Origin: Candidatus Thioglobus autotrophicus
Lineage (GTDB): Bacteria > Pseudomonadota > Gammaproteobacteria > PS1 > Pseudothioglobaceae
Assembly (NCBI RefSeq): GCF_001293165.1
Contig: NZ_CP010552.1
Span: forward strand, 310,001-374,000
DNA length: 64,000 nt
Direction: 5' to 3'
Part shown: positions 1 to 9,049 of the stretch, in pieces
Position numbering within the stretch: position 1 is the stretch's first letter
Layout: every line of letters starts with the position of its first letter
Notes under the pieces: model-generated
The model's database searches: none
Seen by the model: only the letters and a program-made list of their open reading frames with translations
What the model was told of the DNA's origin: nothing
Position numbers and translations under genes: made by a program

Positions 1-159
1 GTGTTGATGAATTCAGCAATCGCTAATGCACAAGATCCAGTTTTAATGGCTAGTGCGATGAAACACGCTGTTATTGCAGGTCGTGAGTCTTTCTTAGCAG
101 GAAGAATGATGAAAAAGGCTTTTGCCTCAGCTTCATCACCAATGGAAAACTTAATCTAA
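1..159 (+). CDS. thiG: Thiazole synthase ThiG, C-terminal fragment (partial)
   Basis: The open frame runs in from the window edge and stops with TAA at 157-159, leaving about 52 residues. The visible part has the ThiG C-terminal pattern: [13 protein letters not shown] (the end of the (beta/alpha)8 barrel, equivalent to VLVNTAIA.A.DP), then [19 protein letters not shown] and a tail ending SSPMENLI. ThiG makes the thiazole phosphate of thiamine from 1-deoxyxylulose 5-phosphate, dehydroglycine and the thiocarboxylate of ThiS. The active-site lysine lies outside the window. The matching sulfur carrier gene thiS is not adjacent but about 50 kb away at 50054-50254. The stop overlaps the convergent DUF6172 gene by nine bases. 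Confidence 0.85.
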   Translation: MLMNSAIANAQDPVLMASAMKHAVIAGRESFLAGRMMKKAFASASSPMENLI

Positions 160-489
160 AAAGTTTTCTTCTTGCTCTTCTGATTTTTCTAGTTTTTCTT
201 CTACCGGCTTTTTAGTTCTTTTAGCAGGTTTTGATAATACCTCTAGAAAAAATTCATCCAAGCCTTCAACGTCCGCTTCTGAAATAACCTTATTAATTTC
301 AGAGACGTGAATAACATCAGATGAAGCTTCAGTAGCGCCGAAACGACAATCAAAATCCCAAAAATCTACGTCTTCAGGGAGTTTTTTATTACGCTCACGC
401 TTAATGTATTTTTTAAGCTCATGCTTAATGGCATCAGCAACTCTTGCTCTTTTCTTTTTTGGATGTTCAAAACTAAATGTTTTTTTCAT
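151..489 (-). CDS. DUF6172 family protein, function unknown
   Basis: A 112-residue soluble, highly charged protein. The N-terminal 55 residues carry the recognisable family core: [34 protein letters not shown], then [15 protein letters not shown], as in small DUF6172 proteins of Proteobacteria. The C-terminal half is an acidic/lysine-rich tail that looks disordered. No catalytic motif is visible. It starts with ATG at 489 and ends convergently inside the last codons of thiG. The gene lies 65 bp downstream of trpB on the same strand and might be cotranscribed with it. Family assignment is from memory of the motif; function is not known. Confidence 0.7.
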   Translation of the reverse strand: MKKTFSFEHPKKKRARVADAIKHELKKYIKRERNKKLPEDVDFWDFDCRFGATEASSDVIHVSEINKVISEADVEGLDEFFLEVLSKPAKRTKKPVEEKLEKSEEQEENFLD

Positions 490-554
490 GGTAATTTTGG
501 ATTAATAATTAATGCGTCAAATTATACGCACTAATCATGAGCACTCGAAAAAAC

Positions 555-1772
555 CTAGAATTTAGCGTTAGGAATTGGGTGGTTATCCACCACAAAATCA
601 ATATCCTTATCGCCTCTACCACTTAAGTTCACCAAAATAGTTTGATCTTTATCCATGGTTTTAGCAATCTTCATGGCGTAAGCCACAGCGTGAGCAGACT
701 CCAAGGCTGGAATAATACCTTCAAGTTGAGATAGTGCGTAAAAAGCATTAACCGCTTCTTTATCATCACACAAACCAACTGTAGTTCTGCCTGTTTCGTT
801 CAAATAAGCCTGTTCTGGTCCTACTGATGGATAGTCAATCCCTGAGCCAATCGAATAAACAGGTGCTGGTTCACCGTCTTTGTCTTTTAGCATAATCGAA
901 TTAAACCCGTGCATAACTCCCTCTTCACCATAGGTTAAACTAGCAGCATGATCTCCCAGTTTGCTTCCTCGACCTAGTGGCTCAACACCGACCAAACCAA
1001 CTTCTTTGTCATCGATAAATCCGGCAAAAATACCCATGGCATTTGACCCGCCACCCACACAAGCTACCACACTATCTGGCAGTTTATTCTCATGCTCTTT
1101 AAATTGCTCTTTTGCCTCAAAGCCTACGACCGATTGAAAATCTCTCACCATCATCGGGAAAGGATGTGGGCCAACCACAGAGCCAATACAATAAATAGCC
1201 TCTTCGTATTCTTGTATGTATGCGCCAAATGCTGAATCTACTGCCTCTTTTAAGGTTTTTAATCCGTCTGTTACTGTTACCACTTTGGCGCCTAAAATTT
1301 TCATTCTAACAACATTAGGATGCTCTTTTTCAACATCAACTTCACCCATGTGTATTTCACACTCCAGCCCAAAATAAGCTGCTGCTGTCGCAAGTGCCAC
1401 GCCGTGCTGGCCTGCACCCGTTTCGGCAATCACTTTCTTTTTGCCTAAATGTTTTGCCAAGATAACTTCGGCCATGCAGTGATTAAGCTTATGTGCACCG
1501 GTATGGTTTAAATCTTCTCGCTTCAAATAAATCTTTGCACCACCACAATGCTCGGTTAAATTTTTTGCAAATGAAATGGGCGTTGGACGTCCTTGAAAAT
1601 GTTTGCGTACATATTTTAATTCTTCAATAAATTCAGGAGAATTCTTGATATCGTTATAAGCTTTAGTAATCTCTGCAAAGGGAACTTCCAGCATCGGTGG
1701 AATGAATGAGCCGCCAAATTTGCCAAAAAAACCGTTTTCATCTGGGTGTGCATCTAGGTAAGAATCAGACAT
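555..1772 (-). CDS. trpB: Tryptophan synthase beta chain
   Basis: The 405-residue protein matches the usual TrpB1 length. It condenses indole with L-serine to make tryptophan, using pyridoxal phosphate. The PLP lysine is in HTGAHKLNH (Lys95); the phosphate-binding GGGSNAMG loop is near residue 240 and the catalytic-loop ETGAGQHG is present. The N-terminal [12 protein letters not shown] is typical of TrpB. The partner gene trpA is not next to it on either side, unlike most trpBA operons. It is divergent from bioF with a 128-bp AT-rich gap (1773-1900), in which I could not fix a convincing promoter. Assignment is secure. Confidence 0.97.
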   Translation of the reverse strand: MSDSYLDAHPDENGFFGKFGGSFIPPMLEVPFAEITKAYNDIKNSPEFIEELKYVRKHFQGRPTPISFAKNLTEHCGGAKIYLKREDLNHTGAHKLNHCMAEVILAKHLGKKKVIAETGAGQHGVALATAAAYFGLECEIHMGEVDVEKEHPNVVRMKILGAKVVTVTDGLKTLKEAVDSAFGAYIQEYEEAIYCIGSVVGPHPFPMMVRDFQSVVGFEAKEQFKEHENKLPDSVVACVGGGSNAMGIFAGFIDDKEVGLVGVEPLGRGSKLGDHAASLTYGEEGVMHGFNSIMLKDKDGEPAPVYSIGSGIDYPSVGPEQAYLNETGRTTVGLCDDKEAVNAFYALSQLEGIIPALESAHAVAYAMKIAKTMDKDQTILVNLSGRGDKDIDFVVDNHPIPNAKF

Positions 1773-1900
1773 ATATCACTCTCTTAAATTAACCAATAAA
1801 GCCTAAATAATACCCATAATATATATACCCATAAAAGGAATTATTTTAATTCTTAATTTTTCTCAAAAAATCAACGTTTATTAGCATTAAAATAACGATC

Positions 1901-3010
1901 ATGGATTTTTCAAAAAAATTATCAGACTTAAAATCAAACCATCTGTATCGCACCAGAAAACTATCTACAACAGCACAAGGCGCGCAGATGGTTATCAATG
2001 GAAAATCACTGATTAATTTTTGCTCGAATGATTACTTATCTCTTGCCAATCACGCCCAAGTTAAAGAAGCCTTAAAAAAGGGGGTTGATCAATATGGCGT
2101 AGGCTCGGGATCGTCACACTTAGTTAGTGGCCATTCATCAGCTCATCATGATTTGGAAGAGGCTTTGGCTGAGTACACTGGGCAAGATCGCGGGCTATTA
2201 TTTTCAACGGGCTATAGCGCAAATATTGGTGTTTTCTCCGCACTCAAAGATGAGCTTGATTGGGTCTTGCAAGATAAGCTTAATCACGCTTCTCTAATTG
2301 ATGGTAATCAGCTAATTGGCTTGCCAATTCAGCGCTATTTGCATAATGATATAGCCTCTCTTGAAAAAAAATTAGAAAAACAAACGGGATCAGGCATGAT
2401 TGTGACTGACACTGTGTTTAGCATGGATGGTGATCAGGCTAATATCACTGATTTGCAAAAAATCGCAAATTTTTCTAATGCAATTTTGATGCAAGATGAT
2501 GCACACGGTTTTGGTATTTTTGAAGCCAATATTCCCAAAAATTCAATCTATATGGCCACTTTGGGCAAGGCAGCAGGCACAATGGGGGCTTTTGTGGCTG
2601 GAAATGATGATTTTATCGAGTTTTTGATCCAAAAATCCCGTCCTTATGTTTATACCACAGCGATGTCACCTGCAATTTGTGTCGCCACTCTAAAAAGCTT
2701 GGAACTCATTAAAAATGGCGAGCAAAAAGCTAAATTATTAGCTAATATTGATTTTTTCCGAAATTTTTCAAACGCACTTAGCTTGCCGATTGATCCTTCT
2801 AGCTCAGCCATCCAGCCACTGATCATTGGTGATAGTGAAAAAGCACTAAAGATTAGTCAAGCGCTGTTCGAAAAAGGCTTTTATGTAGGTGCCATTCGCC
2901 CACCTACTGTACCGAAAAACACCGCACGCTTAAGAATAACACTCAGCGCTGATCACACTCAAACGCAAATTGAACACCTGCTAACCCAGATTAAACATGC
3001 TTTACAGTAA
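1901..3010 (+). CDS. bioF: 8-amino-7-oxononanoate synthase
   Basis: A 369-residue PLP enzyme of the alpha-oxoamine synthase family that condenses pimeloyl-ACP with L-alanine in biotin synthesis. Visible motifs: FCSNDYLSLANH (residues 40-51), GVGSGSSHLVSGHSS (67-80), DDAHGFG (199-205, PLP ring aspartate and histidine) and the Schiff-base lysine in TLGKAAGTMG (Lys223). It is slightly shorter than E. coli BioF. The 3' end overlaps bioH by 14 bp, so the two are translationally coupled. Biotin made here would be needed by the oxaloacetate decarboxylase encoded at 14070-15902. Confidence 0.96.
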   Translation: MDFSKKLSDLKSNHLYRTRKLSTTAQGAQMVINGKSLINFCSNDYLSLANHAQVKEALKKGVDQYGVGSGSSHLVSGHSSAHHDLEEALAEYTGQDRGLLFSTGYSANIGVFSALKDELDWVLQDKLNHASLIDGNQLIGLPIQRYLHNDIASLEKKLEKQTGSGMIVTDTVFSMDGDQANITDLQKIANFSNAILMQDDAHGFGIFEANIPKNSIYMATLGKAAGTMGAFVAGNDDFIEFLIQKSRPYVYTTAMSPAICVATLKSLELIKNGEQKAKLLANIDFFRNFSNALSLPIDPSSSAIQPLIIGDSEKALKISQALFEKGFYVGAIRPPTVPKNTARLRITLSADHTQTQIEHLLTQIKHALQ

Positions 3011-3695
3011 TACAATAGGCACAGGGAAAGACTTAGTTTTACTGCACGGCTGGGGGTTTAATTCTGAGCTATTTAATGAGCTGGTTGCGCGTTATAAAAG
3101 CCAATATCGAATCACCGTGATTGATCTTCCTGGACACGGCAGAAGCTCAGAAGTTGTGGGCGGGCTAGACGAATGGTGTAATGAAATTATTAAAATACTG
3201 CCGAATAATCCTATTTTACTGGGCTGGTCATTGGGTGGCTTGTTAGCGATCAACATTGCCACAAAAATCAGAATATCGCAACTAATTTTGCTCGCTTCTA
3301 GTCCTAATTTTGTGCAGAATGAGCACTGGCAATTTGGCATCGACGCCGATAATTTTAGGCAATTTTCTGATACGCTACAGCTCAACCCATCTAAAGGCTT
3401 AAAGCGTTTTGTGAGCTTACAAACTCAAGACAAAACTCAAATAAAAAACCTTAGCCGATCGATTGACGCCTTGCCTGCCTCAACCACTGCACTCAACCAA
3501 GGTCTAGAGATATTACTCAATACCGACTTAACCCAGCAGTTTCTAGCTCTAAGCATTGATAAAAGCATTATTTTAGGTGAAAAAGATACTTTAGTGCCTA
3601 GTACAATCGCCCATTGGTATCAGCAACAAGGCGTTGATACAACGGTGTTGAACAGCGGACATATTCCATTTTTACACCAGAACTTTACACTATGA
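2997..3695 (+). CDS. bioH: Pimeloyl-ACP methyl ester carboxylesterase
   Basis: A 232-residue alpha/beta hydrolase that removes the methyl ester from pimeloyl-ACP methyl ester, ending the BioC-BioH pimeloyl route. The nucleophile elbow is LGWSLGG (Ser78), the oxyanion region VLLHGWGFNSE, the acid GEKDTLVP near residue 196 and the histidine in NSGHIPFLHQ near the C-terminus. BioF overlap and the HGWG motif favour BioH over other hydrolases. bioC and bioD, which often follow, are not here; a DUF2238 gene overlaps its stop by 4 bp instead. Confidence 0.92.
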   Translation: MLYSNTIGTGKDLVLLHGWGFNSELFNELVARYKSQYRITVIDLPGHGRSSEVVGGLDEWCNEIIKILPNNPILLGWSLGGLLAINIATKIRISQLILLASSPNFVQNEHWQFGIDADNFRQFSDTLQLNPSKGLKRFVSLQTQDKTQIKNLSRSIDALPASTTALNQGLEILLNTDLTQQFLALSIDKSIILGEKDTLVPSTIAHWYQQQGVDTTVLNSGHIPFLHQNFTL

Positions 3696-4288
3696 ATAAA
3701 ACCAAATCAGTCGCGCCAAAACTATTGATTATTTTTAGTCTATTTTGGGTTGTGCTAGCGGTTAATCCGATTTATAGAGATATTTGGATTGCAGAAAATC
3801 TAATCTTAGTGATTAGCTTATATTTTTTAATCACTGGCTACACTAGATTTCATTTTAGCAATACCGCGTATTATTTTATTTTTGCCTTTTGCATATTACA
3901 ATCAATTGGCGCCTATTATAGCTATGCAGAAGTTCCAATAGGCCATTGGGTCGCACAGACATGGGACTTAAGTCGCAACCATTTTGACCGCTTAGTACAC
4001 TTTGCTTTCGGCTTTTTAATCATTCTTCCATTTAAAGAAGCGCTCGCCAGATTTGTCACCTTTGCCAATAAAAAAACGCAGTATTTTGTGCTTATTATGC
4101 TCTTTATTGGCATTGGCGGATGCTATGAAATTATTGAGTGGTGGTACGCCACTTTGTTTGAACAAGCCACTCAAGATAGTGCTTTTCTAGGTTCTCAAGG
4201 TGATGTCTGGGATGCCGAGAAAGATGTTTTGCTGGCGGGTATTGGCGCGTGGCTCTATTTAGTCTTTTTTGATAAATCATCCTCTTGA
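3692..4288 (+). CDS. DUF2238 (YjdF-like) integral membrane protein
   Basis: A 198-residue membrane protein with about six hydrophobic segments (near residues 8-27, 31-48, 57-75, 100-118, 133-150 and 180-193). The pattern WDLSRNHFDRLVHFAFGFL followed by a membrane helix and GGCYEIIEWWYA, then GSQGDVWDAEKDVLLAGIGA, is characteristic of DUF2238/YjdF proteins, with conserved polar residues (Asn-His-Asp-Arg, Glu-Glu, Asp-Asp) that look catalytic or metal-binding. No function is established. It starts in an ATGA overlap with bioH, so it is cotranscribed with biotin genes, perhaps by chance. Its end overlaps the convergent gene at 4255-4863 by 34 bp. Confidence 0.8.
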   Translation: MNKTKSVAPKLLIIFSLFWVVLAVNPIYRDIWIAENLILVISLYFLITGYTRFHFSNTAYYFIFAFCILQSIGAYYSYAEVPIGHWVAQTWDLSRNHFDRLVHFAFGFLIILPFKEALARFVTFANKKTQYFVLIMLFIGIGGCYEIIEWWYATLFEQATQDSAFLGSQGDVWDAEKDVLLAGIGAWLYLVFFDKSSS

Positions 4289-4863
4289 TTGGTATTTTGC
4301 TTTGAATCAAGACGACATACATAGCCGTCAGCATCGCCATAATCAACAAAACTCCAATAGCGATCATGTGGGTTTTTCACCTTTCTTGCATGCTTTATAG
4401 GGCAAAAATACTGCTCTGTCATAGAGGCTATCTCACCCACATAACTCAACAAACCATTTGCATAACCACAATACATACAGCCGATTTTTTCAATAGTATT
4501 GAGATAGCCAAGCTTGTGTCGATCAATCGCAATATAGTCACGTCTTTTAATTTTTTGCACTTTGTAAACTGGAAAACAAATAGCTTGATATAAAGATACA
4601 AATAGATCCAATAAAAGCAATGGCACAATCAACACATAAATAAGAGGTGCGGTAATGATAACTAACGGATTAGCATTAAATAAATAGCGAAAACTACCTG
4701 TTTTTAGCTTCTTATGCGCTTTAAACAAAACCCTTTCAAAGATAATTCGTTTTTTATTAAATTGATAATTAAATTGTTTTCGCTTGGACTCGACATCTGT
4801 TTCTAAGTTTTTCTTAATTTGGTTAAATTGATCAATAAGATCTTGAATGGCTGAATTTGGCAT
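4255..4863 (-). CDS. Uncharacterised membrane protein with four-cysteine C-terminal domain
   Basis: A 202-residue protein I cannot name. Residues 1-60 are a charged, lysine-rich helical region, likely coiled coil; residues 63-97 are strongly hydrophobic and probably form one or two membrane helices; residues 100-185 form a soluble domain with CMYCGYANG (Cys129, Cys132), QYFCPIKHAR (Cys154, His158) and a late Cys183. The spacing suggests a metal or Fe-S site, but that is inference. Acidic tail after residue 185. Convergent and overlapping by 34 bp with the DUF2238 gene, divergent from purE. AT content is higher than its neighbours. Confidence 0.7.
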   Translation of the reverse strand: MPNSAIQDLIDQFNQIKKNLETDVESKRKQFNYQFNKKRIIFERVLFKAHKKLKTGSFRYLFNANPLVIITAPLIYVLIVPLLLLDLFVSLYQAICFPVYKVQKIKRRDYIAIDRHKLGYLNTIEKIGCMYCGYANGLLSYVGEIASMTEQYFCPIKHARKVKNPHDRYWSFVDYGDADGYVCRLDSKQNTNQEDDLSKKTK

Positions 4864-4987
4864 AATTAGTCAACAGTTAAAATAAATAATACTTTAATTT
4901 TAACTGACTATATCAGACCCATTACTATCTATATAACTGCTATTTGAGTATAATTTCTAAAAAAAATAACAAACATTGGAGAAAACT

Positions 4988-5476
4988 ATGGGTGCAGTTG
5001 TTGGTGTTATCATGGGTTCAAAATCAGATTGGCCAACCATGAAAAACGCAGTAGAAATGCTGGAAGCGTTTGGCGTGGCCCACGAAGTGCAGGTCGTCTC
5101 TGCACACCGCACACCTGACTTAATGTTTGAATACGCAGCCACTGCTAGTGATCGCGGCCTCAAAGTGATTATTGCTGGTGCAGGGGGCGCAGCGCACTTA
5201 CCTGGTATGGTTGCTGCCAAAACCATTGTGCCGGTACTCGGTGTACCAGTTCAGTCACGTGCGCTAAGCGGCCAAGACTCTTTGCTATCTATTGCTCAAA
5301 TGCCAGGCGGCATTCCAGTAGGCACGCTGGCTATTGGTGAGGCGGGTGCAAAAAATGCGGGTATTTTAGCCGCACAAATTATTGCCAATGAGGATGAGGC
5401 TGTTCGAGCCAAAGTGAGTGCATTCAGAGCGAAACAAACTCAAGATGTTTTAGACAATCCAAATCCGGCTGTATAA
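4988..5476 (+). CDS. purE: N5-carboxyaminoimidazole ribonucleotide mutase
   Basis: Class I PurE, 162 residues, interconverting N5-CAIR and CAIR in purine synthesis. The family signatures are [17 protein letters not shown] (phosphate-binding loop), [31 protein letters not shown] and the [20 protein letters not shown] region. I chose ATG 4988 because GGAG at 4978-4981 is correctly spaced before it; an upstream in-frame TTG at 4976 would place the start inside that ribosome-binding site. purK follows three bases after the stop, forming the classic purEK operon. Assignment is secure. Confidence 0.97.
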   Translation: MGAVVGVIMGSKSDWPTMKNAVEMLEAFGVAHEVQVVSAHRTPDLMFEYAATASDRGLKVIIAGAGGAAHLPGMVAAKTIVPVLGVPVQSRALSGQDSLLSIAQMPGGIPVGTLAIGEAGAKNAGILAAQIIANEDEAVRAKVSAFRAKQTQDVLDNPNPAV

Positions 5477-5479
5477 CAT

Positions 5480-6571
5480 ATGAAAATAGGGGTACTTGGC
5501 GCAGGCCAACTCGGCAGAATGATGGCTATTTCAGGCTATCCTCTGAATCATCAATTTGGCTTTTCTGGCTACTCTGCTAACGAACCTTCGGCTTTATTGG
5601 GGCATATGTTTGCACAAGAAGATAATGCTGATAACATCGAGTCTTTGGTAGCATTTGCCGATGTAATCACTTACGAAAGTGAAAATACTGATATTGAGAT
5701 GCTCAGGGAAATCAATAAAGATATTCCGGTATATCCTGGCGAAAAGTCTCTATTTACCACACAACATCGTGGCCGTGAAAAGGCTTTATTTGAACAGCTA
5801 GATATCCCTTGTGCGCCTTATAAAATGGTTAATTCATTAGCTGAGCTTGAAAAGGCAGGCACACATATTGGGCTGCCCGCCATCTTAAAAACAGCCACAG
5901 AAGGCTATGATGGCAAAGGCCAGTTTTTAATACGCCGTGAAGATCAAGTTAAAGAAGCTTTTGAGAGTATGAATGGTGTGGAATCAATTTTAGAGGGTTT
6001 TGTTAACTTTAAGCGTGAGCTGTCGTTAATTGCCGTTCGAGGCATTGATAATGATCACAAATATTATCCTTTGGTTGAAAATACACACCATGATGGTATT
6101 TTAAGATTGACCATTGCACCCGCTCAAAATATCGATCCAGAGGTTCAAAAAACGGCTGAACTTTACATGCAAACCTTACTCGATGAAATGGATCATGTAG
6201 GCGTGTTAACCATTGAACTATTTGAGACTGAAAATGGTCTTGTCGTTAATGAAATGGCGCCTCGTGTACATAATTCGGGACATTGGAGTATTGAAGGCGC
6301 CAACACTTCTCAATTTGAGAATCATATTCGCGCTATTAGCGGTATGCCTCTGGGGGATACAACGCCCACACACAACTTTAGTGCTATGGTAAATATCATT
6401 GGAAAAATAGGCCCTGTCAAAATTGCGCTTAATATGGCAAATGCACACTTACACTTGTACGATAAAACTGAGCGTGATAATCGTAAACTCGGTCATATTA
6501 ATATCACTGCCGACTCATTAGTAGCGCTTGAGAAAAGTATTGAACAACTTAAAGAATTTCTACCTAACTAA
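5480..6571 (+). CDS. purK: N5-carboxyaminoimidazole ribonucleotide synthase
   Basis: A 363-residue ATP-grasp enzyme that carboxylates AIR with bicarbonate and ATP to give N5-CAIR, the substrate of PurE encoded three bases upstream. N-terminal GVLGAGQLGRMMA is the preATP-grasp glycine loop; ATP-grasp elements include LPAILKTATEGYDGKGQ (residues about 130-150), EGFVNFKRELSLIAVRG and the metal-binding ELFETENGLVVNEMAPRVHNSGHWS. Length is normal. The following small gene at 6595 is only 23 bp downstream and probably in the same transcript. Confidence 0.97.
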   Translation: MKIGVLGAGQLGRMMAISGYPLNHQFGFSGYSANEPSALLGHMFAQEDNADNIESLVAFADVITYESENTDIEMLREINKDIPVYPGEKSLFTTQHRGREKALFEQLDIPCAPYKMVNSLAELEKAGTHIGLPAILKTATEGYDGKGQFLIRREDQVKEAFESMNGVESILEGFVNFKRELSLIAVRGIDNDHKYYPLVENTHHDGILRLTIAPAQNIDPEVQKTAELYMQTLLDEMDHVGVLTIELFETENGLVVNEMAPRVHNSGHWSIEGANTSQFENHIRAISGMPLGDTTPTHNFSAMVNIIGKIGPVKIALNMANAHLHLYDKTERDNRKLGHINITADSLVALEKSIEQLKEFLPN

Positions 6572-6594
6572 CTTATACAACTAGGATTTATCAC

Positions 6595-6900
6595 ATGTCA
6601 GAACAATATAATTGGCCCTCATCAATGCTCTACCACCCAACGGGCGACCCTATTAACATCAAGCCTATTGATAACAATGAATCCTTTGGTACGGATGAAC
6701 TAGAAACTTTTATTGGGGGCCCAATTGATCATATCAAACTGGATAATGGTATGCTGGTTATTAATGAGCAAGGTAAAGAAATGAACCTGCCTTTGAACGA
6801 TATGGCCAGTAAAAATGGTTATTCTTTATATGGAAATTTGATCTTTGTGCCAAAAATAATTCAGGCTGAGCCTGTTAAGTTTGACATTAAAAACCTTTAA
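6595..6900 (+). CDS. Small protein, weakly DUF3846-like, unknown function
   Basis: A 101-residue acidic soluble protein, 23 bp after purK. The central stretch TDELETFIGGPIDHIKLDNGMLVINEQGKEMNLPLNDMA resembles the DUF3846 pattern (an LE.FIGG.I turn, then a strand with NE.GK...LP.N..A), but the match is from memory and the rest is not distinctive. DUF3846 proteins are often phage- or plasmid-linked antirestriction-like proteins, though nothing mobile is near here. No signal peptide or membrane segment. Convergent with the glutaredoxin gene 10 bp away. Linkage to purine synthesis is positional only. Confidence 0.6.
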   Translation: MSEQYNWPSSMLYHPTGDPINIKPIDNNESFGTDELETFIGGPIDHIKLDNGMLVINEQGKEMNLPLNDMASKNGYSLYGNLIFVPKIIQAEPVKFDIKNL

Positions 6901-6910
6901 AGAATTCAAG

Positions 6911-7285
6911 TTAGCCAAATTCTTTTTCAAGATAAGCTTTAATATCGGCTGATTCGTACATCCAAGTAACACTGCCATTGTCTGTAATCTTTAAACAAGG
7001 CACTTGGACTTTACCCGCCTCCTTTAACAACTCTTCACGGTACTGGCCACCACGAGTCTGTGCGTCTCGAGTAACAATATTAATATTTAAGCCTCTAATT
7101 ACCCTTCTACTCATAATACAAAAAGGACAGGCAAAGAATTGATACAATTCGATTTTTGCCGCTTTTGCATCTGCTAGCGCTTGCGCTTGCGCATCTCTTT
7201 TAACCTTTTTAACAGGGATTAATCGACTAACCAGCGCAATCAAAGCGCCAAATCCATTTCTAAAAGCTTTTAATAATAATTTCAT
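6911..7285 (-). CDS. Glutaredoxin-like thioredoxin-fold protein
   Basis: A 124-residue protein. Residues 1-45 are a basic/hydrophobic leader (RNGFGALIALVSRLIPVKKVKR) that may anchor it to the membrane. Residues 46-124 form a glutaredoxin domain with active site CPFC (about residues 53-56), the cis-proline motif QVPCLKI and a C-terminal helix YESADIKAYLEKEFG. It would reduce disulfides or glutathione mixed disulfides at the membrane face; the exact substrate is unknown. It follows folD by four bases on the same strand and is probably the last gene of the lpxK-kdsB-folD transcript. Confidence 0.85.
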   Translation of the reverse strand: MKLLLKAFRNGFGALIALVSRLIPVKKVKRDAQAQALADAKAAKIELYQFFACPFCIMSRRVIRGLNINIVTRDAQTRGGQYREELLKEAGKVQVPCLKITDNGSVTWMYESADIKAYLEKEFG

Positions 7286-7289
7286 GGTT

Positions 7290-8123
7290 TTATGTCCTAT
7301 TTTGGTAAGCGGTGAGTGTGTTTTCTAGCAAAGTGGCAATGGTCATGGGGCCAACGCCACCGGGTACGGGCGTCATCCAACTGGCATTTTTAGTCGCTGA
7401 ATCAAAATCAACATCACCCACTAGTTTTCCACTTTCTAATCGGTTAATACCTACGTCAATCACCACAGCACCCGGCTTAATCCAATCACCTTGAATCATT
7501 TGTGGAATACCTACTGCAGCAACAACCACATCGGCACGGCGTAATTTTCCAGATAAATCTTGGGTTTTACTATTGCAAATAGTCACAGTGGCACGAGCGT
7601 TTAAAAGCTCCATCAGCATCGGCCTACCAACAATATTAGAGGCACCTACAACTACACAATCTTTGCCGACTAAGTCAATACCTATTGTTGCTAACATAGT
7701 CATCACACCTTTGGGTGTACATGGGCGCAAATAAGCCTTATTTTGCATGAGTTTGCCAATATTTTCACTATGGAAGCCATCCACATCCTTTTGTGGAGAA
7801 ATGGTCTCAATGACTAAATTTGCATCCAAATGCTTAGGCAATGGCAATTGCACCAAAATACCGTCAATTTTATCATTATTATTCAAACGCCTTATTTCAT
7901 CAAGAAGCTCCTGTTGGGTAATATTGGCGGATTTATTGATTTTTTCTGAATAAAAACCCACCTCTTTACAAGCGTTGTCTTTATTGCGCACGTAGACTTC
8001 TGACGCAGGATCATCGCCAACTAATATCACTGCCAAACCTGGAGCGTGGTCTAATTGTTTAACCTTTTTAGCAATATCGTTGCGTAAATTTTGGGCAATT
8101 TGCTTACCATCAATAATGTTCAT
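7290..8123 (-). CDS. folD: Methylenetetrahydrofolate dehydrogenase/cyclohydrolase
   Basis: The 277-residue bifunctional FolD oxidises 5,10-methylene-THF to methenyl-THF with NADP and hydrolyses it to 10-formyl-THF. Signatures: VILVGDDPASEVYVRNKDNACKE with the catalytic lysine in YVRNK, GILVQLPLPKHL, the Rossmann VVVGASNIVGRPM and the C-terminal TPVPGGVGPMTIATLL. Length is typical. The product supplies the formyl group for purine synthesis and for initiator tRNA. It sits 23 bp downstream of kdsB and 4 bp upstream of the glutaredoxin gene. Confidence 0.97.
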   Translation of the reverse strand: MNIIDGKQIAQNLRNDIAKKVKQLDHAPGLAVILVGDDPASEVYVRNKDNACKEVGFYSEKINKSANITQQELLDEIRRLNNNDKIDGILVQLPLPKHLDANLVIETISPQKDVDGFHSENIGKLMQNKAYLRPCTPKGVMTMLATIGIDLVGKDCVVVGASNIVGRPMLMELLNARATVTICNSKTQDLSGKLRRADVVVAAVGIPQMIQGDWIKPGAVVIDVGINRLESGKLVGDVDFDSATKNASWMTPVPGGVGPMTIATLLENTLTAYQNRT

Positions 8124-8146
8124 ACTTATTCTTTTTTTTAATGTTG

Positions 8147-8884
8147 TTATGTTGCTAAAGCGCTGCGAACCTGGTCTAAATCTGCTTGTGTATCAACTCC
8201 AAATCCCGTCTCAGCACATGCAATGGCTACGTGAATACCAAAACCTTCATTCAATACGGTGAGTTGCTCCAGTTTTTCAACTTGCTCAAATCGAGAGTTA
8301 TCCATCTCTAAATATTGTTTAATAAACGCCGCTCGGTAAGCATAAATGCCAATATGCTTATAGCAAAGTGATAAATCAAAATCTTGCTCATCTCTAAAAT
8401 AGGGAATCGGTGCGCGAGAAAAATACAGTGCCTTGCCAAACTTATCAAACACCACTTTAACGCAATTTGGATCTAGATATTGTGCCTTATCAATCACTTG
8501 CTCGCATAAAGTCGCCATTTGCATTTGGCAAGCGCTAAGGTTATTGGCAACCTGATCAATCACGCTTGGGCTTAACATCGGCTCATCACCCTGAACATTG
8601 ACCACAATCTCATCATCGGAAATATTAAGTTGCGCAATAACTTCAGCAATTCTTGCAGTGCCAGAGCTGTGATCTTTATCAGTCATGCAAACGCTTGCAC
8701 CAAAGTCTTCGGCCACTGTTTTAATGCGCTCGTCATCGGTTGCAATAATCACCGTTGAAGCGCTACTTTTTAGTGCATTTTCATAGGTGTGTTGAATTAG
8801 CGGCTTGCCGTGGATATCTTTGAGTAATTTGGCTGGCAGCCTACTAGATGTATAACGAGCTGGAATAATAACGCTAAAATTCAT
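8147..8884 (-). CDS. kdsB: 3-deoxy-manno-octulosonate cytidylyltransferase
   Basis: A 245-residue CMP-KDO synthetase that activates KDO with CTP for lipopolysaccharide inner core assembly. N-terminal FSVIIPARYTSSRLPAKLL is the CTP-binding signature; VVNVQGDEPML carries the magnesium aspartate; YFSRAPIPYFRD and HIGIYAYR are further family motifs. It is preceded by a Trm112-like gene with a 3-bp gap, as in many gammaproteobacteria where lpxK, the small gene and kdsB are contiguous. Its presence shows a KDO-containing outer membrane. Confidence 0.97.
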   Translation of the reverse strand: MNFSVIIPARYTSSRLPAKLLKDIHGKPLIQHTYENALKSSASTVIIATDDERIKTVAEDFGASVCMTDKDHSSGTARIAEVIAQLNISDDEIVVNVQGDEPMLSPSVIDQVANNLSACQMQMATLCEQVIDKAQYLDPNCVKVVFDKFGKALYFSRAPIPYFRDEQDFDLSLCYKHIGIYAYRAAFIKQYLEMDNSRFEQVEKLEQLTVLNEGFGIHVAIACAETGFGVDTQADLDQVRSALAT

Positions 8885-8887
8885 GGG

Positions 8888-9049
8888 TTAGTCTAGCTTT
8901 CTAGCCTCTTCTTCGAGTAACACCGGAATGCCGTCATCAATCGGATAAGCCAGGCCGCTTGCTTCACAGATTAGCTCATCACCCACCTGCTTTAAAGGTG
9001 CTTTAGATTTCGGACAAACTAAGAGTTTTAATAGAGCTTCATCAATCAT
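8888..9049 (-). CDS. Trm112/YcaR-like small zinc-ribbon-type protein
   Basis: A 53-residue protein too short for ordinary gene calling, read from ATG 9047-9049 to TAA 8888-8890. It begins [19 protein letters not shown] and continues with [20 protein letters not shown], the typical pattern of the Trm112p-like (UPF0434, E. coli YcaR) family: L..L.CP...., then LIC......YPI.DGIP.LL. Only two cysteines are present, so a full zinc ribbon is not formed. Its start overlaps the lpxK stop as ATGA and kdsB follows three bases on, the same order as lpxK-ycaR-kdsB in E. coli. Function in bacteria is unclear. Confidence 0.88.
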   Translation of the reverse strand: MIDEALLKLLVCPKSKAPLKQVGDELICEASGLAYPIDDGIPVLLEEEARKLD

